A stretch of 64,000 nt of DNA from Cloeon dipterum (lineage: Eukaryota; Arthropoda; Insecta; Ephemeroptera; Baetidae). The stretch spans positions 11,346,001 through 11,410,000 of the forward strand of contig NC_088788.1 of the NCBI RefSeq assembly GCF_949628265.1, given 5' to 3'. The notes under the pieces are model-generated. The model had not been told where the DNA came from, searched no databases, and was given only the letters and a program-made list of their open reading frames with translations. Shown here one piece after another: positions 15,329 through 27,750 of this stretch; the first letter of the stretch is position 1, and each line of letters opens with the position of its first letter. Both the position numbers and the translations under genes were made by a program.

Positions 15329-15446
15329 CGCTATATAAAAAAAATTTTGTTAGTACCTATATCGGAAGGCTGATCGTTTCTCACCTTTTCTCTTTTGCTA
15401 CTGTGAGACGTTGAGTGAAGTGATGCTTTTCCAAATGCTACTTGCT

Positions 15447-15455
15447 CTTTTTATA
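15447..15455 (-). promoter_or_regulatory. TATA box of the repeat-protein gene
   Basis: TATAAAAAG on the minus strand. The expected start is near 15,424, at TCACTTCACTC. A donor AAAAG|GTGAGA at about 15,385 and an acceptor TATATAG at 15,331 define a 5' untranslated intron just above the ATG. Confidence 0.65.
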
Positions 15456-15459
15456 CAAA

Positions 15460-16164
15460 ACCTCCCTTTATTGTTAACACGTGGTTAGTTCACGAGAGCC
15501 ATAAATTTTAAGGTCCAAATACCGATATTGATATCAACTATCAAAATATTGTTTGTGAAACAGGTCATAAACCACTAAATTTTATTGCTGCAATCAACTG
15601 CATTGAAAGTAAATTACTGCAAGGGGGATTACGATGAATGTGCAGTTTAGAGATAATCATCTATGCTGCGACAGTAAATATCGGGGTAATTTGAATTTTA
15701 GCTCTGTTATATTTCTGTTCATTTAATCCTTTGCTTGGAGTGGAATAAGCCTTTGATAACTGCTTGGTGCAAAGTTTGAAAACGGTTACACAATATCAAA
15801 AGCACCAATAAAAATTATCGGTGGCTGTTATTGTATATTAGCAATGGAGACATTAAAAAATTTAAGTTGGTGCATGTGGCTCACCTAAAGTTTTTTTTAC
15901 TTAATCTCGAGCAGAAGAGACATAACCTTGTTTCTTTATCAAATTGAGTATTACGTTATTTATGTTCCAAAGTGTCAGCTTGCTTTGGCAGCACTATTAT
16001 AATTAGAGAGTGGCATTATGATTTATTTTGTTAATTGATATTTCAAAAAGCTCTATTAACGTGTGTAGGAATTTTAAAAACAAAATATTTGCCTTATATT
16101 TTTAGTATATTTAAAATAAATGGGTAAATTTCATTGAAAAATGCAGTTTGTATAAATTAGAGTA
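15460..16164. other. Intergenic spacer
   Basis: AT-rich DNA between the TATA box of the repeat-protein gene and the 3' end of the cuticular gene. No coding signal, repeat or RNA gene seen. Confidence 0.5.
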
Positions 16165-16170
16165 TTTATT
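16165..16170 (-). terminator. Poly(A) signal of the cuticular protein gene
   Basis: AATAAA on the minus strand within ATAAATAAATA, about 295 bases past the stop codon at 16462. Confidence 0.55.
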
Positions 16171-16461
16171 TATCCAACTTTCGCCGTACATACGAAGTGA
16201 TAGTTAGTCGAGTGAGATGACCTGAGCCAGACGAGGTGTGTATGGCGTAAGGCGGCTCCGCAGGTGAACAATGTCATTTTTGTTGACCAGTGATTCCCTC
16301 TCTTCTCCGCCGGAACTTGAATGCCTAAGCATGTGAATTTTGCAATATTTGGTGTGCGTGGCGGCACATTCTAAAACTAGCTATCCTAATTGTAGTACGA
16401 TGGGCCAACTAATTCAAAGCTTGAGCACTCTGTGTTTCCGTTTAACCGTATAAGAAATCGA

Positions 16462-18245
16462 TTACCAGCGTCTTGATCCCGAATCTGTAGCAAAGGCAAT
16501 ATCGTCGTTGCCGCTGAACCTTTCGTGCTGGTATGCAGTCTAAACAGGAATTTTTTTTATTGATAACTTTAAAAAAAAATATTTATTTTGGGTCCTACCT
16601 GTTCATATGCGTCCTTCTTGTAATCCTTCATGCTGTTGATGGCGTAGTGCTCCATGGGGCTCAGTGGCGAGATAGGGTTAACCTGGTAATCCGAGGCGGC
16701 GAAAACTGGGTCAGGAACTCGAATTATGAAAGGAACTTTCCTTTCCCTTTTAATTGGCTCGGAATCCTCGTCTTTCTGTTCTCCGCTGAAGAAGTCAACC
16801 GCGTCTGAGGATGGTGCGCGCTCATATTCCTCCGCAGAATCTGAGGGGAACATTCAGTTTGAAAATCGGAATAAACTCCCATTCGGTACTTACATTGGAA
16901 TAATTTTCCTTCAAGACCTGTTGGTTTTTTCAGCAAGGGATTCCAAGCAATTCGCACCATCCTGTCCGATTCTCCACTTTCCGCGCCGGCTTCCTGGCCG
17001 TGGAATTTCAATTTGACAGCACTCTCCTTCAAATGCTTCGAGCCGTAATACTCGGAATGTGCTCCCTCCAGAACCTCGTCTTCAGAGTTGAATGAGCGGC
17101 CTGAGCGTCCTAGAAAAATATTTTTATTAGTTTCACACTGCACTATCTTCAACATCTTGCGTCTAACTTTGTGTGTTGGAGGCCACTGGCGTCGGCTTGC
17201 CGTCGTTGGTGTTGATCACCCTGTAGCCGATTTCGGGACCCGCTTCGTACTGGACAAAGTGCAGCTTTCCCTCTTGATCGTAAAATTTATATTCGCCTTG
17301 CACTTTTCCGAAAACGTCCTTGTTTTCCGAGCGGCTTTGGTGAGGGGAGCTAAATTTTCCATAAAAATATAAACAAAAATTATTCACAGTAATTCGTAAA
17401 TAAACCACGATTAAATTTCTTTTTTAGTAAGTCGAAATTAGATAAATGAATCTTTCCTTTACCTTCCCCCATGGTTATTATATTTTCTAAGAAGCGTTAA
17501 AATAAAATTGTTATGCAACCAGCAGCATTAGGAAGCGCAAGGGGTTGCATAATCAGTGTATCTCCAGGCGTTCAGTAAATACATTTAAGGAATTTTCGTT
17601 CCACTCACCTCAGTTTGAAATTGTACGAGCCATCTCCGTTCAGTTTTGAACTCAGGTATCCCCTGGTGCCCTCGTAGGTTCCGTAGGCGGCTCCTGGCTT
17701 GCTCGCCCTATAGTAGGACGCCTCGTTGGCAGGGTTAGGGTCAGGTACTGCGCTTGTTACGACAAAACCTGTCGTTTTTCCCGCCGTGTAATCAACAGTT
17801 CTCTGAATTCCTAAAATTTATGTAAGCCTCATAAAACATTTTCATTTGAAAAATAGTGCAGACTAAAAAGCAAAATTACAATCTGGAATAAATTTTAAAG
17901 GAAAAAACTAATAACGGTATTTATTATGAATGAATGAAATAATTTTTAGGAAATTTAAATTTTAGCTTTAAAATACGTATTTTTTTAACCCGATCATTCA
18001 TTTGATAATATGTGTTTATACTCAAAACTACACTGGAACATACCCATATCATCGGTATAGAAATATCTTCCTCGAACGTCGCCATTGATGTCTGATGCCA
18101 CTCTCTGTCCGGACGTCGGAGCCTGGTACGTGAAATCGTAGATCTTCCTCGGATCCGGCCCAGTGTCACCGTCTGAGTCTGTCACCTGAGCCAGAGCAGC
18201 TGGCAGTACGATTCCGAAGAGCACTAAAATTCGCTGCACACACAT
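16462..18245 (-). CDS. Cuticular protein with two RR-like chitin-binding modules
   Basis: Six exons (18245-18044, 17810-17609, 17349-17168, 17109-16894, 16840-16599, 16527-16462) join in phase to 369 residues. The signal peptide is MCVQRILVLFGIVLPAALA. Two modules resemble the Rebers-Riddiford (chitin_bind_4) consensus. The first has GRYFYTDDMGIQRTVDYTAG followed by KTTGF and PDPNP. The second has GEYKFYDQEGKLHFVQYEAG followed by PEIGY. Both keep the G.Y...D..G....V.Y.A pattern with the glycine-aromatic pair. The C-terminal 150 residues are charged and unlike RR domains, and end DIAFATDSGSRRW. The product is expected to be secreted into cuticle or another chitinous matrix. Two RR-like modules in one protein is less usual than one, so checking the module count is worthwhile. 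A TATA box lies upstream. Confidence 0.85.
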
Positions 18246-18402
18246 TACAGATTTAAAAAAAACCGCTTTTCACTACTGCAGAAATTTTTACCATATTTCA
18301 CTTTGTAAACCACGCCGTGTTGCACACTGAATGAAAATCAAAACCCTCTTGTGGACGGTGAGTGTGTCCACTGTGAATGATGTCCAGGAGGGGGATCGGC
18401 CG

Positions 18403-18410
18403 CTTTTATA
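18403..18410 (-). promoter_or_regulatory. TATA box of the cuticular protein gene
   Basis: TATAAAAG on the minus strand, with start expected near 18,378. A donor ATATG|GTAAAA near 18,292 and an acceptor CTGCAG near 18,278 suggest a 5' untranslated intron before the ATG at 18245. Confidence 0.6.
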
Positions 18411-18964
18411 GTGGCGGACAGGGTGGGAGATGAAAATGTATTCATTAAGGATGTGCGATTTGCAAGACAATCGCTAACACACAGGAGCATTCAACGCACA
18501 AGCTGCGTAAGTGACCTCCCAGGTAACCATCCGTGCGTTCATCTCGCCGAGACCGCAGCTCTGAGGCGGTGCACAGTACGAATAAATTAAGTACTACCAC
18601 AGAATTTAATTTATCATTGAACTTGGAATAGAATAGCCTGTTCGCAAGTCAATGCGGGAAAATATTCCAGCAGATGATATGATAGTCGTCGTTTTGCTCA
18701 AAAGATAAATGTATTAACTGCTGCCGTTTTTTAAAATCTTCCTTGTTAGATCACTGCAACTTCCTCGTCCTTGTTCAGTTTGTCCCCTTGTTAAATGAAT
18801 TAATTTTTATCGGAAAAAAAGTTAAAAAATAATTCTTAACAAGAAAAGTTAAAAAAAATTATCACAATGCCGTTCTTTCATTCAGAGTAAAAGCAAATTT
18901 TTCAACGTTAAAAAAGCACTTTCTTAAAATTGGTTTTGGTTACGAGTGAAATTTTACTTGATTT
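18411..18964. other. Spacer between cuticular gene promoter and minisatellite
   Basis: Upstream flank of the cuticular gene. It becomes AT-rich towards the minisatellite. No gene or repeat recognised. Confidence 0.45.
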
Positions 18965-21900
18965 TTGGTGCTAGCAGGAGGGTCCGTTTTTGGTGCTAGA
19001 GGGGCCATTTTTTGTCTGTTTGTGGGGTTTTTGGTGCTAGAGGGGCCGTTTTTGGTGCTAGCAGGGAGGTCACTTTTTGGTGCTAGCAGGGGGGTCACTT
19101 TTTGGTGCAAGCACGGGTCATTTTTTAGTGCAAGCACAGGGGTCACTTTTAAGTGCAAGCCCAGGGGTCACTTTTAAGTGCAAGCCCAGGGGTCACTTTT
19201 TGGTGCAAGCACAGGGGCCATTTTTTAGTGCAAGCACAGGGGTCATTTTGGTGAAGAGGGGTCACTTTTTGGTCCAGAGGGGTCACTTTTTAGTGCAGAG
19301 GATTTTTTGGTGCAACAGGAGGGGTCACTTTTTTGGTGGAACGGGAGGGGTCACTTTTTAGGTGCAACGGGAGGGGTCATTTTTTGGTGCAACGGGAAGG
19401 GTCACTTTTTTGGTGGAACGGGAGGGGTCACTTTTTTGGTGCAACGGGAGGGGTCACTTTTTTATTGCAACGGGAGGGGTCATTTTTTGGTGCAACGGGA
19501 GGGGTCACTTTTTTGGTGCAACGGGAGGGGTCACTTTTTTATTGCAAGCAGGGGTCATTTTTTGGTGCAACGGGAGGGGTCACTTTTTTGGTGCAACGGG
19601 AGGGGTCACTTTTTTGGTGCAACGGGAGGGGTCACTTTTTTGGTGCAACGGGAGGGGTCACTTTTTTATTGCAACGGGAGGGGTCACTTTTTTTATTGCA
19701 ACGGGAGGGGTCACTTTTTTGGTGCAACGGGAGGGGTCACTTTTTTGGTGCAACGGGAGGGGTCACTTTTTTGGTGCAACGGGAGGGGTCACTTTTTTAT
19801 TGCAACGGGAGGGGTCACTTTTTTATTGCAACGGGAGGGGTCACTTTTTTATTGCAACGGGAGGGGTCACTTTTTTGGTGCAACGGGAGGGGTCACTTTT
19901 TTATTGCAACGGGAGGGGTCACTTTTTTGGTGCAACGGGAGGGGTCACTTTTTTGGTGCAACGGGAGGGGTCACTTTTTTATTGCAAGCAGGGGTCATTT
20001 TTTGGTGCAACGGGAGGGGTCACTTTTTTGGTGCAACGGGAGGGGTCACTTTTTTATTGCAACGGGAGGGGTCACTTTTTGGTGCAACGGGAGGGGTCAC
20101 TTTTTTGGTGCAACGGGAGGGGTCACTTTTTTGGTGCAACGGGAGGGGTCACTTTTTTATTGCAACGGGAGGGGTCATTTTTTGGTGCAACGGGAGGGGT
20201 CACTTTTTTGGTGCAACGGGAGGGGTCACTTTTTTATTGCAAGCAGGGGTCATTTTTTGGTGCAACGGGAGGGGTCACTTTTTTGGTGCAACGGGAGGGG
20301 TCACTTTTTTATTGCAACGGGAGGGGTCACTTTTTTGGTGCAACGGGAGGGGTCACTTTTTTATTGCAACGGGAGGGGTCACTTTTTTATTGCAACGGGA
20401 GGGGTCACTTTTTTGGTGCAACGGGAGGGGTCACTTTTTTATTGCAACGGGAGGGGTCACTTTTTTATTGCAACGGGAGGGGTCATTTTTTGGTGCAACG
20501 GGAGGGGTCACTTTTTTGGTGCAACGGGAGGGGTCACTTTTTTATTGCAAGCAGGGGTCATTTTTTGGTGCAACGGGAGGGGTCACTTTTTGGTGCAACG
20601 GGAGGGGTCACTTTTTTATTGCAACGGGAGGGGTCACTTTTTTGGTGCAACGGGAGGGGTCACTTTTTTTGGTGCAACGGGAGGGGTCACTTTTTTATTG
20701 CAACGGGAGGGGTCACTTTTTTGGTGCAACGGGAGGGGTCACTTTTTTATTGCAACGGGAGGGGTCACTTTTTTGGTGCAACGGGAGGGGTCACTTTTTT
20801 TGGTGCAACGGGAGGGGTCACTTTTTTTGTGCAACGGGAGGGGTCACTTTTTAAGTGCAACGGGAGGGGTCACTTTTTTATTGCAACGGGAGGGGTCACT
20901 TTTTTATTGCAACGGGAGGGGTCACTTTTTTGGTGCAACGGGAGGGGTCACTTTTTTGGTGCAACGGGAGGGGTCACTTTTTTGGTGCAACGGGAGGGGT
21001 CACTTTTTTATTGCAACGGGAGGGGTCACTTTTTTATTGCAACGGGAGGGGTCACCTTTTTATTGCAACGGGAGGGGTCACTTTTTTGGTGCAACGGGAG
21101 GGGTCACTTTTTTATTGCAACGGGAGGGGTCACTTTTTTGGTGCAACGGGAGGGGTCACTTTTTTGGTGCAACGGGAGGGGTCACTTTTTTATTGCAAGC
21201 AGGGGTCATTTTTTGGTGCAACGGGAGGGGTCACTTTTTTGGTGCAACGGGAGGGGTCACTTTTTTATTGCAACGGGAGGGGTCACTTTTTTGGTGCAAC
21301 GGGAGGGGTCACTTTTTTATTGCAACGGGAGGGGTCACTTTTTTATTGCAACGGGAGGGGTCACTTTTTTGGTGCAACGGGAGGGGTCACTTTTTTATTG
21401 CAACGGGAGGGGTCACTTTTTTATTGCAACGGGAGGGGTCATTTTTTGGTGCAACGGGAGGGGTCACTTTTTTGGTGCAACGGGAGGGGTCACTTTTTTA
21501 TTGCAAGCAGGGGTCATTTTTTGGTGCAACGGGAGGGGTCACTTTTTGGTGCAACGGGAGGGGTCACTTTTTTATTGCAACGGGAGGGGTCACTTTTTTG
21601 GTGCAACGGGAGGGGTCACTTTTTTTGGTGCAACGGGAGGGGTCACTTTTTTATTGCAAGCAGGGGTCATTTTTTGGTGCAACGGGAGGGGTCACTTTTT
21701 TATTGCAACGGGAGGGGTCACTTTTTTGGTGCAACGGGAGGGGTCACTTTTTTTGGTGCAACGGGAGGGGTCACTTTTTTATTGCAACGGGAGGGGTCAC
21801 TTTTTTGGTGCAACGGGAGGGGTCACTTTTTTTGGTGCAACGGGAGGGGTCACTTTTTTTGTGCAACGGGAGGGGTCACTTTTTAAGTGCAACGGGAGGG

Positions 21901-22125
21901 GTCACTTTTTTGGTGCAACGGGAGGGGTCACTTTTTAAGTGCAACGGGAGGGGTCACTTTTTTGGTGCAACGAGAGGGGTCACTTTTTAGGTGCAACGGG
22001 AGGGGTCATTTTTTTGGTGCAACGGGAGGGGTCACTTTTTTGGTGCAAGCACAGGGGTCACTTTTTGGTGCAAGCAGGGGTCATTTTCGTGCTGCAAGCA
22101 CAGGGGTCATTTTTGTGCTACATAG
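18965..22125. repeat. Minisatellite of about 26-bp units, roughly 120 copies
   Basis: Head-to-tail units start GGGGTCAC, continue with a T-run of five to eight, then GGTGCAACGGGA. A common variant has ATTGCAA in place of GGTGCAA. Units vary from 24 to 27 bases, mainly through T-run length. The core, about 19,310-22,060, is highly homogeneous. Both edges carry diverged units with GCTAGCAG, GCAAGCACAG or GCAAGCCCAG in the second half. Shortened units containing GCAAGCAGGGG recur at 19,544, 19,985, 20,239, 20,547, 21,195, 21,503 and 21,657, giving higher-order structure. Very long plus-strand ORFs (up to 885 codons) in this interval are artefacts of a stop-free unit whose length is not divisible by three. 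Confidence 0.97.
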
Positions 22126-25100
22126 TGTGATCTGGAGAGCTTATAATATTCATTCTGTCCAGTATGAGATTTAAGATACAATTTTTTTAATTATTTAGCT
22201 TGTCAAAAATTCAAACCACACATACAGCGAGCGCAATGAGACATTTTGACGGTTTTTTATGATATCTAGATTTTTTAATTTTGTGCGAGGTTTTAAAACA
22301 GCATTTTTGCAGTTTAAAATTATAATAGTTTCTTTTGGAAAAAATCGTCCCTGAAATTTGAATCAAATAATTTATATGGTCACAGTATTGTGAAGAAAGA
22401 AGATTTCTTTCGAAATATGGTTGAACTATAGACGTTCTTTTTGTACTGATGACCTACAAGTTACTCACCACCAATGAAAATGAACAAAAATTATGCAACA
22501 CATGAGCACGGCGATGGTATCTTTCCTTGCCAGCGCACTGATCCTTCAGACACAATGCGTTATTTCATTTTTTTTAATTTGCATAACCAAACCACGCTCT
22601 GTTTTCAGACTTGGTTGGCTGCAACGAAATTGAGTTGTGACGAAAGCTAATCCATATCAACATTTGAGGTATTTTCACAGGCAAGCGCATCTGGAGGAAA
22701 TGTTGCTTCGCCTGCGGGACGCCGCTTCTATGCATGCATATTCAATTAGCAGGAAATAATTATATAATTCCCTGGCGGCTCGGTGCACCTTGAGCCACTT
22801 GCGGCGCAAAACAATGCCCTGACCATCTCTAATGCCATAAATTCACTTTGTGAGCGCGCGCGGGAGAGTGAGTGCACTCCTTCGACCAAGCTCCAAGGTG
22901 ACTTTTGAGGCAGCGCGCTGATGAATAAAGATGCATGTTTTTCTAGCAAAATTGCTGTTTCCGGCTGGCGATGCGTTGATTACTTCGGAACTACGTACAT
23001 TATTCATTACTGTAGAGTACTCTAAGATGCCATTTTTTAATAAAAACTCATTACAATCAGCTATAACAATAAAATTAAGAGCCCATTTTATGGCTTTTAC
23101 ACAGGTGATATCACCTTTATCGTTAAAAAGTGCTGAAATTCAAAGCAATTTTATTCGTATCATCTTGATAATTTATTGGTCACCTCTATAATAAAAATGG
23201 ATGAGTTTTAAGAAAGCCGTCACATTTAGAAGGGCTGATTAATTGAGTCACCTGTTAAATTAGTTACAACAGCCACGGTGAATAAAAACAACAAGAAATA
23301 TTTGTGGGGTTGGTAATGATTTATTTTATTGTTATCATGACATACATTTTTAGTAATTGAACATACATCATTCAGTAGTAAAAAATATAATCCCGCCGAA
23401 CAGCGACACGCAAGTAAATCAAAACCAACACAAAAATTGTGCTTGGTGTGCACGTAGACCTTTTAAATTAATTTTACAATTAAATGTAGTCCAGGAGTCA
23501 ACTGCCATTGTCACAGATTTCGTTTGCGGTTTAAATTTGAGTTACTACGATTTAACAAACAACAAAATTACGTAACTACAATACTTTAATGATGTAAAAA
23601 AGGACAAAATTAAAGAAAAACAAGAGGAATTGTCTTGGATCCTAGAGCCAAAGTGAGATTATACATATTAGCGTGCGTTTCCTAATAATTAAGGTTTCTA
23701 AATCCCGGGAGCGAGAGTGTGTGTGGGTGCGCTATCCTGTCGTAAATTAGTGCAGCGGAAAGCACACGTAACTGTTTAAGTGCGGCGGAACAAAAAGAAA
23801 CAACCTGTTACGATCGGTGGTTCCCAAAACCCAAATAACCTGCAAAATAAAGCACTAGCGAACAAAAATATACACATAGTGTTAAAACAATACTCCCCAC
23901 TGCGACAAATCGTTTGCCATAGTGTCAAATCAGAAAGAAACGGGTTCCGGGGATGTACAACCAACAACACAAATCAATCAATGTACGCGCGTACCGACAT
24001 TATTGCAGTTTAATGTACACACACACATTTGAAATATATATCTTTCTCGTCCTACATATATTCCGATTAGACACGGACCTACACTTTAAAATACACGAGT
24101 CCTGCAAACGAAGGCAGGGAAAGCACCATTTAAGTAATTTTACACTAAGCCAAGTTGCTCATTGGAGTTGAATACAGATTTGATCTCAACACGTGGGTAA
24201 TACATTAGGCGGACGAGGAAGCGAAAATCCAAGAGACCGCAACAAAATAATTCTCTTGGCAAAGTGCAAGGTGGATACTTTTTGAAACCGAGACAATTAG
24301 AAACTGTTCACCGTACGTCCGTCAAGAAGGTCATGTTATACAATGCGTGGTGTCATGAGCCTTTTTGGTGGCAACCTGTATAAACGAATTTCGTTTACTT
24401 ATTACAATCAACGCTTCCTTCAAGTTTCAAATTGAGATTAGGACGAATACATGCCTGCATGATCGGTGGAAATCAAATTGATTTGAGGGAATTTAGCCTA
24501 ATGTGCCTTATTGGATTAATTTTCTTACATCAATAACCAAAGAGTTCGCTCTTGCGTAGCTTACAAGCATTCATCCTTGCGGGCCATTGCAACAACGCGA
24601 GTGCTCTTGCCGAATCACAGTGACAGAACCAACCACTAATTTTACATCTGATCTAACAGCAAGAATGATTAATAACGAAATGGAATGGACGCTCCTCTCT
24701 CAAAGAGACAAATCAACTTCTCTTTCTTATTTACACGCAGGAGGCACCGCATAGTGAATTAATATTTTTTATTGTTGAGTTTATGATATATTCCTGACAC
24801 CAAAATACCGATTCAAAGTGAATCAAGATCTAGTAAACAGTGGCCTTAAGAGAGTTAGTTTCACGCAAGCAAACGCCTCCGTTCCGTACAAATCCTATCA
24901 CACGTCCGGCCGCAACGACAGACCATCATGTCACGAATCAAGCCAGACCGTCAATATTACATATTATTCGATTAGTTCGGTTGTTAACTCAGTGGGCCGA
25001 GGGGCAAAAAATCAAGTTGTGCGCTATGCTGAATCACCGAGACAAAATTAAAGCAACGTTCAAGCAGCGACTCTTACTTCTGCTTACAATTAGACTAGCA

Positions 25101-25134
25101 AGGCCAAGTAAAGGAAGCGTAAATGGTCTGCTGC
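22126..25134. other. Non-coding stretch, probably including the CCDC6 3' untranslated region
   Basis: No coding signal on either strand. Minus-strand poly(A) candidates (TTTATT on plus) lie near 24,768 and at 23,320-23,330. They would give CCDC6 a 3' untranslated region of about 0.4 or 1.8 kb. Apart from AT-rich patches, a CG-rich patch at about 22,790-22,920 and short GT-rich runs near 23,715, I see nothing. Confidence 0.4.
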
Positions 25135-27750
25135 TTAGCTCCTCGAGACGTCCATCGGGGAGTGCGGGGAAGTGACGGACAGAGTCGGAGCCATAGACCC
25201 AGGACTCGCAGGAGGCACAGCTGGTTTCACGAACCTTTCCCTCTGAACACGCGGCTGCAACAGGCAGGATTTTTTATTATTAAACAGAGCAATATTTTGG
25301 TTGAAGCGTTTGTCTGATGGAACACTGAAAGTCCGCAATGCAGAGTTCTCTACCCTCTATTGATCCTCCCTGTTACTAAGCTGAGTTTAGACTTGACAAC
25401 CCTGACGATTAATACGCATTTTTTTACAAAATAGTCCAATGTTTTTTCTAATTAAATTAAACTGGAAATTTGTGTAGTGTTACGCGTTAAAGTTGAAAGC
25501 AGGCACAACACAGTGGTGACATTAATCCGTTGAGAATCTCATCCTGCGATTATGTTCACCTCCTGCGTTACGCTTGCATGCACCACACAATGGTCCTACT
25601 TAGAAACTGTAAATTTTCTCTCGCTCTGACTTTAATCATAAAATTCAAACTTATTCAAAGACACATTGAAGATCCGCATGGTCGTTTTAGAATAGTCGCA
25701 AAAACATTAAAACTTGCTCTGAGCAAAATTGGCTCTAAAGGAGCAAAATGAAAATTATTTCTACTTACATTGAGCTGATTTCCTGGTGTTCCTGAATTGG
25801 GGTGATGGGGTGGGGACGAAGATAGAGTTGCAGTCGGTGGATAAGGAGATGGTTGCCCGCAAGCAAAGCAGCGGCCAGAGCTGCTAAGTCCGCCAATTCC
25901 TTTAAACAGATTTAACAATAGAGGATATTTAAACCAGTTTATCATAGAAATTGCTATTGCACAAAACAATAATAATTTAACACTCAATTTTGTCTTTATT
26001 TAAAACAAAACTTTTCCCACAGATCTATATTTCTTGTTCTAAATCAGGATTGATTTGAAATTCACTGTAATCAAAATTAAAAATGATCTGAATTTTTCAT
26101 GATTTTCGTCATTTTATTAGCTCATCTTGGTAGTCAGCTGTAAGCTGACACCATGAATATTGATTGTGCAATTGAATTTTATCTCTTGGAGGAAGTGGTT
26201 AAAAGAAAAAACTTGTACGCATTTTAATAACACAAACAAATAAATCTGTTTGAGCATAACATGCTTGCGACAACTTTTCAACAAAAACAAGATAGGTCAA
26301 AGCAGTCAAATTGAACTATCAAATTTCCAATTTCAAGCAATAATACTGAATTTTTACCTGGGCTGAGGGGTCGAGATGAGCTGGGTGAAGGATAAGGGAC
26401 AGGGCTGGACACCCTGCGGGGCCGCACGCCAGGCGGAGCTCCGGCATTGCTGCCAGCCACTGCGCCTACTATGATGGCCTCGTTGTAATGGCGTTCCTCC
26501 TCCATCTCAAGACTCGACTCAGACTCGGAGAGATGGCGGCACAGAGCTTCCCTCCGGTCCACCTCCAGCTGCAACTTTCGCTGCAGACGCAGGTTTTCTT
26601 CACGGATGTTCCTCTCTTCGGTGGCATAACGATGCATCTTCTCAGCATCTGTTTATGTCATCCTATTAATACCTCATAGATTCAACTCAATCTCCAATCT
26701 TACGGTCTTGTTGGTGGACAGAGAGCAAATTTTTCAATCTGACCACCTCAGACCTCAGGGTTTGGATGTGAGAGCTCAGGTTGGCTGCAGTGTCGCCGTT
26801 GTTGATGTCCCTGGGAGATGTGGGATCAGACACTGGTTGGTCAAGCTTGATTTGCAAAGTCCTGATATCAAAGGTTAAACAAGTTTCCTCAAACTGCAAT
26901 TAGAACAAACCGTTTCTCGGCCTCCAGCTTGTCCATTCGCTTCCACAGCCTGTTCACCAGAGCCTCTTGCTCCTGCTCTAAGGTGTTCTCCAACTCCACC
27001 TTTTCCCTTCGCAACTGCTCCAAGTTGGTTTGCTTCGCCAGCGTTTCAGCCTCGAGCTTTTCAATCTTCCGCATTAGCTTGTTGACCAGACATTCCTGCT
27101 CCTGTTCCAGAGTTTGCTCCAAGCGGCACTTCTCTTGGCGCAGCTGCAAAATTATAATCGTGAGAGGGGTTGGAGGTGCAATACAGCGCACCAGCCTGCT
27201 TTCCGCATTTGAATCCGTCATTTGCAATTCAATAGTGTGAGAATATTGAATATGCTAAGCCAATGCAAATGCGAAATTTCATCCGGCTTAAAAAGAGCAA
27301 TAAGCAGCTTAAAAAGACAAACCTGGTTGAGCTTGCGAGACAGGTCGTTGGTGAGGCACTCCTCCTCCTGCTCGTAGTGGTGCGCCAGGGTCTCCTTCTC
27401 TTTTTTCAGGGCCTGGATCTTCTTCAGCAGGGTATTGCTAATGTACTCCTCCTCCTGCTCCGCTTTAGCTTGCTGCAGGACGGAAAAATAAAATATAACA
27501 AATCGAAATACCTTGCCTCACGTGGACTCACAATTATGACAGACGCTTGCCGCAAATTTTTATTTTCCTCTTGAAGGGCTTTGACCCTGAGCTTGTACGT
27601 CTCCAACTCGACTTTGAGAACCCTGTTCTGCTGCTGCAAGGACTCGATCCTCTTATGCAGCTGTTCCCGAGTGACCGGCGACGGAGGCATCATGATCGGG
27701 CCGCCACCGTCGATGGAACTCGAGTCACTCTCGCTGGCACTGTCTGCCAT
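25135..27750 (-). CDS. CCDC6: Coiled-coil domain-containing protein 6 orthologue
   Basis: Seven coding exons (27750-27532, 27472-27323, 27143-26911, 26861-26704, 26648-26358, 25899-25769, 25242-25135) join in phase to 429 residues, near the 474 of human CCDC6. The start MADSASESD matches the vertebrate N-terminus, which decides the ATG at 27750 over an upstream in-frame GTG. The long coiled coil carries the hallmark [20 protein letters not shown]. It is followed by [17 protein letters not shown] and a [13 protein letters not shown] segment, then a Ser/Pro-rich tail ([18 protein letters not shown]). The tail ends in HSPMDVSRS, resembling insect homologues. CCDC6 is known in vertebrates as a pro-apoptotic, ATM-regulated protein and a RET fusion partner; its insect role is less clear. 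Each coiled-coil segment maps to its own exon. Confidence 0.95.

Noticed and set aside
18965-22125. CRISPR array or repeat-protein gene
   Set aside because: Units are contiguous with no unique spacers, length is not divisible by three, and the context is an arthropod nuclear genome. It is a minisatellite.
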